From Chryseobacterium cupriresistens (lineage in GTDB: Bacteria; Bacteroidota; Bacteroidia; Flavobacteriales; Weeksellaceae): DNA of 64,000 bases. Below are positions 18,341 through 25,941 of the stretch, one piece after another (position 1 is the first letter of the stretch; every line of letters begins with the position of its first letter). A program made the position numbers and the translations under genes. The notes beneath the pieces were generated by a model. It was given only the letters and a program-made list of their open reading frames with translations. It had not been told where the DNA came from and searched no databases. The stretch covers positions 1 to 64,000 of the forward strand of contig NZ_JBKKJT010000009.1 in the NCBI RefSeq assembly GCF_046614675.1, read 5' to 3'.

Positions 18341-18787
18341 ATGAATATACTCAGAACAGATTCTGCCAATACAGATTTTCAAACTCTTGTAAAATCCCTT
18401 GACGCTACTTTATCCGAACATAATGGAGAAAATGATGACTTCTTTGCTCAGTTCAATACAATAGATACTATCAAAAACTGTATCGTAGCCTATATAGATG
18501 ATATTCCAGCAGCCTGCGGAGCATTCAAACCATTTTCAGAAGATACCATAGAAATAAAAAGAATGTTTACCCATCCTGATTTCAGAAAAAAAGGATTAGG
18601 TTCCGCTATTGTGAAAGAACTTCAAAGCTGGGCAACAGAATTGAACTTTACAAAAGCTGTATTGGAAACTTCCAGGGACCTTAAGAGTGCCATCTCGGTG
18701 TATGAAAAAAGTGGTTTTTACAAAATACCTAATTATGGTCAATACGTTGGAATAGAGCAAAGTGTGTGCTACGAGAAAGTATTGTAA
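18341..18787 (+). CDS. GNAT-family N-acetyltransferase
   Basis: This is a 148-residue acetyl-CoA-dependent acyltransferase. The acetyl-CoA-binding loop is visible as FRKKGLGSAIVKEL near residue 85, followed by the helix and the LETSRDLKSAISVYEKSGF strand-helix typical of the fold. The substrate is unknown. It is a single gene between the hutH terminator and the S8 protease gene. Confidence 0.88.
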   Translation: MNILRTDSANTDFQTLVKSLDATLSEHNGENDDFFAQFNTIDTIKNCIVAYIDDIPAACGAFKPFSEDTIEIKRMFTHPDFRKKGLGSAIVKELQSWATELNFTKAVLETSRDLKSAISVYEKSGFYKIPNYGQYVGIEQSVCYEKVL

Positions 18788-18878
18788 TTTAATATTCATG
18801 TAATGCTAAATTCATTTTTTTTCAATTTTTAATTCCCGTTAAAGTGTTATATTGTGGTCTCAACCAAAATTATAACAT

Positions 18879-20360
18879 ATGAAAAAAACTGTATTCCTAC
18901 TGGCAATATTTTTTGCCTTAAACTCGTGCACCAGAGAAGATCTTCAGAACGAAAATGTAAAAACCGAAATGTCCCAGAAAGATCCGTTGACTGCAAAACA
19001 AATCAACGAAAGGATCAATCAGGCGATTAAAACGGACGGTACTTTCAATTGGAAGAATGAATCCGATCATTTCGTATGGAGTGCTATTTTCCGCGGAAAT
19101 AAAATGGTATCGATCGGTTTTGGAACTTCTAAAGATGATTTCGATAGAAGTAAATCTCCAAACAGCAATGATATCGAAAAAGAAGTTCTTTCTGTGATCA
19201 AAAAGTATGAAGGAAAAGACGAAAGAAATTTCCTTCTTCTTTCAGATCAGTATCTTAATCAGATGGATGTTGTCATTGAAAATGAGGAAACTGTTTCCGC
19301 ACTTCGCCAAATGAAGAACATCCGATATGTAGAACCGGCAGATTATCATTATTTTGAATTTGAAGCTCAATATAATGCAGCTGCAAAATCTTCAGGAAGC
19401 GGTTCGTCAGGGTGTGGATTTTCATCATCTACATTAAGTACTGCAGACTATACCTCAACAACGCCAGGTGCAAAAATACCGTGGGCTTTTACTAAACACA
19501 GCATTCCTGAAGCCTGGGGCTATAGTACCGGAGCAGGCGTAACCATCGGGCTTATTGATACAGGTGTTTCTCCTGAACAGACTTTATTGGGTGGAAGTTT
19601 TAATAATGGAGCTTCTTCAGGAAGAACAATCAGCAAATACGGAGTGTATAATTCAGATGGATCAGGAGATCAGTGCGGGCATGGAACAAAAATGGCTTCT
19701 GTAATAGCAGCTCCGAGAAATAATGCAGGATTACCTGTAGGAGTAGCTTATAATGCCAATCTGATCGCTTACAGAGCCGCAGAAAATGTTGTTCTTGAAA
19801 CATCCAGTGAGCAAACTGCTGTAAAAACGGCTTTCACTGAATTGGGTAACAATACCAATGTAAAAATCATTTCTATGTCGATGGGACACATCTTTTCCGT
19901 TGGAAAAATTGAAGACGGTGTTAAATATGCTTATTCTAAAGGAAAACTGATTTTCTGCGCCGGAGGTACCTCAACCAGCTTTACCAGCTTTGTCGGAGTA
20001 ATTTTCCCTGCATCCATGCCGGAAACTCATGCTATAACGGGAGTGAAAGAAAATACTTCCAATCAGAAATGTGATGTGTGCCACTCGGGAAGTCAGATTG
20101 ATTTTACCTTCCAGATGGAGAGATCTTCAGGAAATACCGTTCCTGTATTGAGCTATTACAATGGTCAGGCAGATTATGTGGGTGGTTCTTCAGTGGCTAC
20201 AGCAGCTACAGCGGGAATTGCGGCACTCGTTTGGGCTAAAAATCCATCATGGACAAGAGACCAGGTTCTTACTAAAATGAGACAGGCTTCAACCTACTAT
20301 CCAAATGTTAATTCAAGCTATGGCTATGGAAATATCAATGTTTTAAAAGCTGTACAATAA
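18879..20360 (+). CDS. S8 (subtilisin-like) serine protease lipoprotein
   Basis: This is a surface or periplasmic peptidase. The 493-residue precursor has a lipoprotein signal with Cys17 (FFALNSC). An N-terminal region of about 140 residues could be an inhibitor-like propeptide and ends near VEPADYHYFEF. The catalytic domain holds the triad Asp227 (GLIDTGVS), His268 (CGHGTKMAS) and Ser438 (GGSSVATAATAG). One oddity is that the oxyanion-hole loop, normally ending in AGN, reads CAGGTSTS here, so the usual Asn is not obvious. Six cysteines lie after the lipid Cys, including a CDVC pair. Confidence 0.9.
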   Translation: MKKTVFLLAIFFALNSCTREDLQNENVKTEMSQKDPLTAKQINERINQAIKTDGTFNWKNESDHFVWSAIFRGNKMVSIGFGTSKDDFDRSKSPNSNDIEKEVLSVIKKYEGKDERNFLLLSDQYLNQMDVVIENEETVSALRQMKNIRYVEPADYHYFEFEAQYNAAAKSSGSGSSGCGFSSSTLSTADYTSTTPGAKIPWAFTKHSIPEAWGYSTGAGVTIGLIDTGVSPEQTLLGGSFNNGASSGRTISKYGVYNSDGSGDQCGHGTKMASVIAAPRNNAGLPVGVAYNANLIAYRAAENVVLETSSEQTAVKTAFTELGNNTNVKIISMSMGHIFSVGKIEDGVKYAYSKGKLIFCAGGTSTSFTSFVGVIFPASMPETHAITGVKENTSNQKCDVCHSGSQIDFTFQMERSSGNTVPVLSYYNGQADYVGGSSVATAATAGIAALVWAKNPSWTRDQVLTKMRQASTYYPNVNSSYGYGNINVLKAVQ

Positions 20361-20377
20361 AATAATAACCCTATAAA

Positions 20378-20413
20378 AAAAAGGAAATATCTCAGCTGAG
20401 GTATTTCCTTTTT
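20378..20413. terminator. Bidirectional terminator
   Basis: A long hairpin has a 12-bp outer stem (AAAAAGGAAATA / TATTTCCTTTTT) and an inner CTCAG/CTGAG. It lies between the convergent protease and dioxygenase genes and has A- and T-runs on both sides. Confidence 0.88.
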
Positions 20414-20431
20414 GTTTTAATATAGAGAAGG

Positions 20432-21259
20432 CTATCCAATCCTTACACTTGTCATACTCAATGAACCCCCGATAAGCTCATCATTGAATAAAGTAAGCTC
20501 TTCAGCCTGATCTTTCAATCCTAAAGTATATAATAGAGGGAGATAATGATCAGGAGTAGGAACAGCATATTGTAAGAACGTACCCTGTTTCTGGTAATCT
20601 ATGATATTCTGAAAATTGCCATCCAGAAGCCAGTTGTTGGTTTTTTCACGGGCTTCCACTGCCCAGTCCCAGCCGGCTCCTACTGTATTGATGTTTTTCC
20701 AGTCAATAAGACGAAGATTATGAACAATATTTCCACTTCCGATGATCAGGATACCTTTTTCACGAAGTTTGTTCAGTCTTTTTGCCAGATCATAATGATA
20801 CTGAGGAGGTTTTGTATAATCAATACTCAGCTGGATCACCGGAATATCTGCATCAGGATACATATGTTTGATCACAGACCATGCCCCATGATCAAGTCCC
20901 CAGCTATGATCTTCTTCCACATCTACAGGAAGAAGTAACTCTGCAGTTTCTCTTGCCAGTTCGGGATTTCCCGGTGCAGGGTACTGCACATCAAAAAGGG
21001 CTTTGGGAAAACCGTAAAAATCATGAATGGTTTTCGGCATATCCATAGCCGTTACAAAAGTTCCGTCCGTATACCAGTGGGCAGAAATACAAAGAATTGC
21101 ATTGGGCTTTGGAATTTCTGAGGCTGCTTTCCGGAAACCCTGTACAAATTGATTCTCTTCAATGGCATTCATTGGTGAACCATGTCCAAGAAATAAAACA
21201 GGCATTCTCTGTGTACTTTTAAAACCGTCGCTAATGTTTTGAAGATCGTTGAGGTTCAT
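20432..21259 (-). CDS. ygiD: 4,5-DOPA extradiol dioxygenase-like protein
   Basis: This is a class III extradiol ring-cleavage dioxygenase of the LigB/DODA superfamily. The 275 residues carry the family signatures: LGHGSPMNAIEEN near the start, ISAHWYTDGTFVTAM, the KTIHDFYGFP loop, VIQLSIDY and IIGSGNIVHNLR. The His residues in HGSPMN and SAHW fit metal ligation. In bacteria, family members are assigned as 4,5-DOPA dioxygenases, but natural substrates are poorly known. It follows yceI on the same strand after a terminator. Confidence 0.88.
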   Translation of the reverse strand: MNLNDLQNISDGFKSTQRMPVLFLGHGSPMNAIEENQFVQGFRKAASEIPKPNAILCISAHWYTDGTFVTAMDMPKTIHDFYGFPKALFDVQYPAPGNPELARETAELLLPVDVEEDHSWGLDHGAWSVIKHMYPDADIPVIQLSIDYTKPPQYHYDLAKRLNKLREKGILIIGSGNIVHNLRLIDWKNINTVGAGWDWAVEAREKTNNWLLDGNFQNIIDYQKQGTFLQYAVPTPDHYLPLLYTLGLKDQAEELTLFNDELIGGSLSMTSVRIG

Positions 21260-21282
21260 AAATATTGAAGATTATAAAAAAT

Positions 21283-21321
21283 AAAAGGTTCAAGGCTTTT
21301 AGAAAAATCCCTGAACCTTTT
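21283..21321 (-). terminator. Terminator of yceI-like gene
   Basis: A 10-bp stem (AAAAGGTTCA / TGAACCTTTT), extended by a partly paired inner segment, is followed on the minus strand by a T-rich tail. It lies 18 bases past the yceI-like stop codon. Confidence 0.8.
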
Positions 21322-21338
21322 AAAATATATGTTATTAA

Positions 21339-21851
21339 CTATGCTTGCTTTACAAACTGTAATTCACCAGCTACTTTTACATCATCACTTACCATTACAC
21401 CTCCTGCTTCAAGAGCAGCATTCCAGTTTAATCCAAAGTCTTTTCTGCTGATTTTTCCTTCAAAAGAGAAACCTGCTTTTGTATTTCCCCATGGGTCTAC
21501 GTTGATTCCTCCGAAGTCTACATCAAGTGTTACAGGTTTTGTAATTCCGTTGATGGTAAGATTACCTACAACAGTATTGTTTAATGCCTGAGATTCAAAT
21601 GTGATCGTAGGGTGAACTTCAGCATTGAAGAACTCCGCCGACTTTAAGTGGTTGTCTCTGTCCGTATTGTTGGTGAATACAGAATCCGTCTGAATCGTAG
21701 CAGTAGTTTTAGCATTTGCAAAAAACTCATCTTCAGAGTCAATTTCAGCAGTGAAAGTTCTGAAGCTTCCTTTTACGTTAGAGATCATCATGTGTTTTAC
21801 TTTGAAAGTAATTTCACTATGCGTAGGGTCTAAAATCCATTTTGTTGCCAT
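21339..21851 (-). CDS. YceI-family lipocalin-like protein
   Basis: This 170-residue beta-barrel of the YceI family binds long-chain isoprenoids or amide-like lipids in characterised relatives. Family signatures are WILDPTHSEITFKVKHMMISNVKGSF at the start, then NRDNHLKSAEFFNAE, LTINGITKPVTLDV and FEGKISRKDFGLNW. It has no signal peptide, because the sequence begins MATKWILDP, so it is predicted to be cytoplasmic, unlike E. coli YceI. A -7 element (TAAATTTG) lies 34 bases upstream. Confidence 0.92.
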   Translation of the reverse strand: MATKWILDPTHSEITFKVKHMMISNVKGSFRTFTAEIDSEDEFFANAKTTATIQTDSVFTNNTDRDNHLKSAEFFNAEVHPTITFESQALNNTVVGNLTINGITKPVTLDVDFGGINVDPWGNTKAGFSFEGKISRKDFGLNWNAALEAGGVMVSDDVKVAGELQFVKQA

Positions 21852-21885
21852 TGTATTTCGTATTTTTTGTTTGTTATTAATAATG

Positions 21886-21893
21886 CAAATTTA
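21886..21893 (-). promoter_or_regulatory. -7 element of the yceI-like gene
   Basis: TAAATTTGC reads on the minus strand. A CTTG at 21910-21913 (minus) could serve as the -33 element at a 16-base spacing. Confidence 0.6.
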
Positions 21894-21952
21894 GGACAGC
21901 GTACCTATACAAGTCATTGATATAGGATAAGAAATGAGTTTTTTTGTCAATT

Positions 21953-22139
21953 GTCAATTTTGCTTCGCAAGTGAATGGTGAATTTCTTTCAACATCCAAT
22001 TGACAAGCGCAGCGGATTGACTATTCACGATTGACTTATTTAACATCAATCGTCAATTTTGCTTCGAAAGTGAATGGTGAATTGATTCCAGCATCCAATT
22101 GACAAGCGCAGCGGATTGACAGTTCATGATTGACTTATT
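21953..22139. repeat. Two tandem copies of an 88-bp extragenic repeat
   Basis: Copy 1 (21953-22040) and copy 2 (22052-22139) align without gaps at 80 of 88 positions and are separated by 11 bases. Each starts GTCAATTTTGCTTCG and ends GATTGACTTATT, so GTCAAT and ATTGAC form inverted ends. Each carries the internal pairs GTGAAT / TTCAC and GCTTCG / GCGCAGC. There is no open frame. A third, diverged copy is at 40502-40592. Confidence 0.85.
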
Positions 22140-22253
22140 CTAATCTCCTTTAAAAATTCTACTCTTAAGTTAAGGAATATTTCCATTGAATACATGAATT
22201 CCATTTTATGAATGTTTTAATTTAACATTTCTTAACGAATGGTTTTTATTTCT

Positions 22254-22261
22254 TATTTTTG
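22254..22261 (+). promoter_or_regulatory. -7 element of the S9 peptidase gene
   Basis: TATTTTTG matches TAnnTTTG and lies 19 bases before the start codon. No clear -33 TTG is visible at the usual distance. Confidence 0.5.
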
Positions 22262-22280
22262 AAGGATTCAATTTTATACA

Positions 22281-24419
22281 ATGAAATTACATAAATTTTC
22301 TTTATTGATGCTGGTTTTAGGCAGTTCGGTATTTGCCCAGACCCAGAAGTTTACCATGGCGGAGGCTGTAAATGGAATGAGGACCAACCTTGCTGTGAAA
22401 AATATTTCCCAATTTTCATGGTCTGCAGACGGAAAATCATACATTCAGGCAGTAAAAGGCGGTTATCTGATTACAGATTTGAAAACCAACAAACAGGATA
22501 CCCTGATCTCCTTGAGTCAGCTGAACAGAAATCTTTCCAATGATAAGCTTAAAGCTGTTCCTCCTATTAAATTTACAGGGAATTCCAATGGATATTTTAC
22601 GACAGAGGGCAAAATGTCTTGGATTGAAAAATCCGGAAACGATTGGAAAATAAAAAGCACAGCTGCTATTGATCAGAATGCTGCCAATGTTAAAATGTTT
22701 GGTGACGGCCATACTTTTGCCTTCACAGCAAAGAATAATTTATTTGTCAACAGGAACGGAAAGACCATTGCTGTAACCAACGAGACCAATGAAAATATCA
22801 TTAGCGGACAGGCCGTTCACAGAAATGAATTCGGAATTGATACCGGAATTTTTCCTGCCCCGAATTCTGAGAGTGTAGCTTTCTATAAAATGGATCAGAG
22901 CATGGTAGCAGATTACCCGATCATCGATTGGTCTGTAACACCTGCTGTCAATCACAACATCAAATACCCGATGGCTGGCCAGACTTCTCATCAGGTAACA
23001 TTAGGGGTGTTCAATATTAAAACACAATCTACTACTTTCTTAAGAATTGAAGGGGAAAAAGATCAGTATCTGACAGCGGTTACATGGAGCCCGGACTCAA
23101 AATATATTTTTGTAGGAGTTTTGAACAGAGCTCAGAATCATATGAAAATGAATCAGTATGACTCTGTTACAGGAGAATTGGTAAAAACATTATTTGAAGA
23201 AACAGACAGCAAATATGTAGAGCCGCAGCACCCGCTTACTTTCTTCCCGAATTCTAATACAGACTTTATCTGGCAGAGCCAGAGAACTGGATACAACCAC
23301 TTGTTCCACTACAGCCTTGAAAAAGGACTGATATCCCAAATCACAAAAGGGGATTGGCTGGTAACAGATATTTTAGGATTCAATGAAAAGAAAAAGGAGA
23401 TCTACTTCACCTCAACAAAAGAGACTCCTTTGGAAAGACATTTATACAGAATCAACTGGACCAACTTCAAAATGCAAAAGCTTGATAATGCAGAAGGAAT
23501 GCACATCGGAACTTTGAGCGGCGATGGGAATTATCTGTATGATGCTTACAGCAATGCGAATTCACCGAGAGTTGCCAACATTATCAATACAGCTAATTTA
23601 AAAACTACGAATATCCTTACTTCTGAAAATCCATTAAAAAATTATCAGAGACCGGAAATTAAAAACGTAGTGTTAAAGACTGATGACGGAACTCCTTTGT
23701 ATGGAAAAATTATTCTTCCAACCAATTTTGATCCGAACAAAAAATATCCGACTATTGTTTATCTGTACAACGGACCACACTTACAGCTGATCACGAACAG
23801 CTTTCCGGCCTCAGGAAACCTTTGGTATGAATATATGGCTCAGAACGGATACATTATTTTTACAATGGACGGAAGAGGTTCTTCTAACCGTGGAATGAAG
23901 TTTGAGCAGGCTGTATTCAGAAACTTGGGAACTACAGAAATGAACGACCAGATGAAAGGTGTAGAGTACTTAAAATCTCTTCCTTATGTAGACGGAGATA
24001 AAATGGGAATTCATGGATGGAGCTTCGGAGGATTTATGACAACAAGTTTTATGCTTCGTAAGCCGGATGTATTCAAAGTGGGTGTAGCAGGAGGACCTGT
24101 AATCGACTGGAGCATGTACGAGATCATGTACGGAGAAAGATATATGGATACTCCGCAGGAAAATCCACAAGGTTATGCGGTTGCAAATCTATTGGATAAA
24201 GTTCAGAACCTGAAAGGAAAATTACTGATGATTCACGGTGCACAGGATGATGTAGTCGTATGGCAGCATTCTATTAAATTCATCAAATCTGCTGTTGATA
24301 ACGGAGTTCAGCTGGACTACTTTACTTATCCGGGACATCCGCATAATGTGATCGGGAAAGACAGAGTTCACCTGATGCAGAAAATTACAGATTATTTTGA
24401 TTTGTATCTGAAGAAATAA
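22281..24419 (+). CDS. S9 family peptidase (dipeptidyl-peptidase IV type)
   Basis: This exported prolyl-type dipeptidyl peptidase probably feeds on secreted-protein fragments. The 712 residues include a signal peptide (to about VFAQ) and an eight-bladed propeller-like N-terminal region (about 35-460). An alpha/beta-hydrolase domain follows with Ser581 (HGWSFGGF), Asp656 (GAQDDVV) and His688 (GHPHNV). The glutamate pair expected for N-terminus binding may be the HRNEFGID stretch. Length fits DPP4. A single-gene unit is closed by a strong terminator. Confidence 0.92.
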   Translation: MKLHKFSLLMLVLGSSVFAQTQKFTMAEAVNGMRTNLAVKNISQFSWSADGKSYIQAVKGGYLITDLKTNKQDTLISLSQLNRNLSNDKLKAVPPIKFTGNSNGYFTTEGKMSWIEKSGNDWKIKSTAAIDQNAANVKMFGDGHTFAFTAKNNLFVNRNGKTIAVTNETNENIISGQAVHRNEFGIDTGIFPAPNSESVAFYKMDQSMVADYPIIDWSVTPAVNHNIKYPMAGQTSHQVTLGVFNIKTQSTTFLRIEGEKDQYLTAVTWSPDSKYIFVGVLNRAQNHMKMNQYDSVTGELVKTLFEETDSKYVEPQHPLTFFPNSNTDFIWQSQRTGYNHLFHYSLEKGLISQITKGDWLVTDILGFNEKKKEIYFTSTKETPLERHLYRINWTNFKMQKLDNAEGMHIGTLSGDGNYLYDAYSNANSPRVANIINTANLKTTNILTSENPLKNYQRPEIKNVVLKTDDGTPLYGKIILPTNFDPNKKYPTIVYLYNGPHLQLITNSFPASGNLWYEYMAQNGYIIFTMDGRGSSNRGMKFEQAVFRNLGTTEMNDQMKGVEYLKSLPYVDGDKMGIHGWSFGGFMTTSFMLRKPDVFKVGVAGGPVIDWSMYEIMYGERYMDTPQENPQGYAVANLLDKVQNLKGKLLMIHGAQDDVVVWQHSIKFIKSAVDNGVQLDYFTYPGHPHNVIGKDRVHLMQKITDYFDLYLKK

Positions 24420-24425
24420 TAATAC

Positions 24426-24458
24426 AATCCAGTCGGAAAGGCTGGATTTTTTTTTTTG
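24426..24458 (+). terminator. Terminator of the S9 peptidase gene
   Basis: The stem AATCCAG / CTGGATT is followed by an uninterrupted run of T (24447-24457). Confidence 0.9.
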
Positions 24459-24478
24459 CTACACAAGTATTATGTTTT

Positions 24479-24742
24479 TTGGAAAACGCAAGGGCGCAAG
24501 ATTATTAAATAGGTTATGTTGTAAGACGCAAGGATTTTATCTGCGATAAAATTTTATGATTTGTAATTTTATTTCACGCTGATTTTGCAGATTAAGCAGA
24601 TGCAATGGAAATCTGCGTAATCTGCTTGATTTGGGATAAAATTTAATCTAAATATCATTCTGCCTTTGCTGAAAATCTTCGATTTTCTTGCGCCTTAAAA
24701 AATCATAAAAATAAAAATTCCTTGCGCCTTTGCGTTTTCCAA
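24479..24742. repeat. 264-bp nested palindromic (MITE-like) element
   Basis: The ends are 22-bp inverted repeats with one mismatch: TTGGAAAACGCAAGGGCGCA.. at 24479-24500 and its complement at 24721-24742. At the centre GCAGATTAAGCAGAT (24587-24601) faces ATCTGCGTAATCTGC (24611-24625), so the element is nearly symmetrical about 24610. A further GACGCAAGGATTTTATC segment near 24525 has a counterpart (CTTGCGCC) near 24687. There is no open frame and no visible target-site duplication. It could be a non-autonomous mobile element or a large dyad repeat. Confidence 0.7.
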
Positions 24743-24814
24743 CAAAAGAATCATCAGTATTCAACAGCCCTTCCGATCTTAACAAACATCAATGTTTTTG
24801 ATTTTCCATAGTGG

Positions 24815-24822
24815 TAACTTTG
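24815..24822 (+). promoter_or_regulatory. -7 element of the luciferase-like gene
   Basis: TAACTTTG matches the consensus, 19 bases before the ATG. A TTTG at 24797-24800 is a possible -33 at a short 14-base spacing. Confidence 0.6.
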
Positions 24823-24841
24823 TATCACTAAAATCAACAAT

Positions 24842-25867
24842 ATGGAATTAGGAATAGGAATGTTCGGTGATCTGGCTTTTGACCAGTCAACCGGGAAATA
24901 TAGAGATGCAGGAATTAAGATCCGTGAAATACTGGATCAGGTAAAATTGATGGATGAGGTAGGAATTGATGTTTTTGCTATGGGAGAACATCACCGTCCG
25001 GATTATGCTGTTTCCTCTCCGGAGATTGTTTTGGCAGCAGCAGCAAGCATTACAAAAAATATAAAACTGGCCAGTGGCGTTACTGTTTTGAGTTCTTCGG
25101 AGCCGGTAAAAGTGTATGAGGATTTTTCAACGCTGGATTTAATTTCAGACGGAAGAGCAGAGATCTTTGTCGGACGTGGAAGTTTCATCGAGTCATTTCC
25201 TTTGTATGGCTATTCACTGAATGATTATGAACAGCTATTTGATGAAAAATTGGAATTATTACTGAAAATCAATTCTGAAGAAAATGTAAGCTGGTCAGGA
25301 AAACTTCGTGCACCGATGCAGAATCAGACGGTATACCCAAGAGCAAAAAATGACGGAAAACTTTCCATCTGGAGAGCCGTTGGGGGAACGCCGCAGTCTG
25401 TTTTGAGTGCAGCACAATTGGGAATGCCATTAGTGGTAGCTATTATTGGAGGAATGCCAATCCAGTTTAGAAATCTGATCGAGTTTTATAAGCAGGAATA
25501 CCAAAAAGCGGGACATGATGTTTCAAAAATGCAGATCGCAATTCACTCCCATACTTTTGTGAGTGATGATCAGAAAGTAGTGGATGGATATTTCCATAAT
25601 TATAAATCACAGATGGACAGAATTGGAGTTTCAAGAGGTTGGGCTCCTTATACAAAAGCACAATATGAAGGTGGAAGAAGTAAAGATGGTGCATTATTTA
25701 TCGGAAGTCCGGCGGAAGTAGCAGACAAGATTGCTTATATGAAAGAAATTTTCGGAATTACAAGATTTATCGGCCACATGGATGTAGGAGATCCTGCTCA
25801 TGATGTGATGATGAAATCGATAGAATTGTTTGGAAATGAAGTGAAGCCTGTTATAAAAGGACTGTAA
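24842..25867 (+). CDS. LLM-class flavin-dependent oxidoreductase
   Basis: This 341-residue TIM-barrel monooxygenase belongs to the bacterial luciferase-like family and uses reduced flavin. Signatures are MGEHHRPDYAVSSPEIVLAAAA, KLASGVTVLSSSEPVKVYEDF, LDLISDGRAEIFVGRGSFIESF and the late SPAEVADKIAYMKEIFG. The substrate is unknown. It is monocistronic, with a promoter upstream and a terminator shared with convergent sbcC. Confidence 0.9.
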   Translation: MELGIGMFGDLAFDQSTGKYRDAGIKIREILDQVKLMDEVGIDVFAMGEHHRPDYAVSSPEIVLAAAASITKNIKLASGVTVLSSSEPVKVYEDFSTLDLISDGRAEIFVGRGSFIESFPLYGYSLNDYEQLFDEKLELLLKINSEENVSWSGKLRAPMQNQTVYPRAKNDGKLSIWRAVGGTPQSVLSAAQLGMPLVVAIIGGMPIQFRNLIEFYKQEYQKAGHDVSKMQIAIHSHTFVSDDQKVVDGYFHNYKSQMDRIGVSRGWAPYTKAQYEGGRSKDGALFIGSPAEVADKIAYMKEIFGITRFIGHMDVGDPAHDVMMKSIELFGNEVKPVIKGL

Positions 25868-25888
25868 CAGGAAAGTTTGTGAGGTGTG

Positions 25889-25922
25889 AAAGCCACGAAA
25901 GATCTGTTTCTTTTGTGGCTTT
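25889..25922. terminator. Bidirectional terminator
   Basis: AAAGCCAC pairs with GTGGCTTT, and an inner AAAGA pairs with TCTTT around a short loop. It lies between the convergent luciferase-like gene and sbcC. Confidence 0.85.
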
Positions 25923-25941
25923 TGTTGTTTTAAATATAGTA

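Noticed and set aside
21953..22139. Possible CRISPR array
   Set aside because: There are only two 88-bp units with an 11-base spacing, internal dyads and no cas genes; this is an extragenic repeat.
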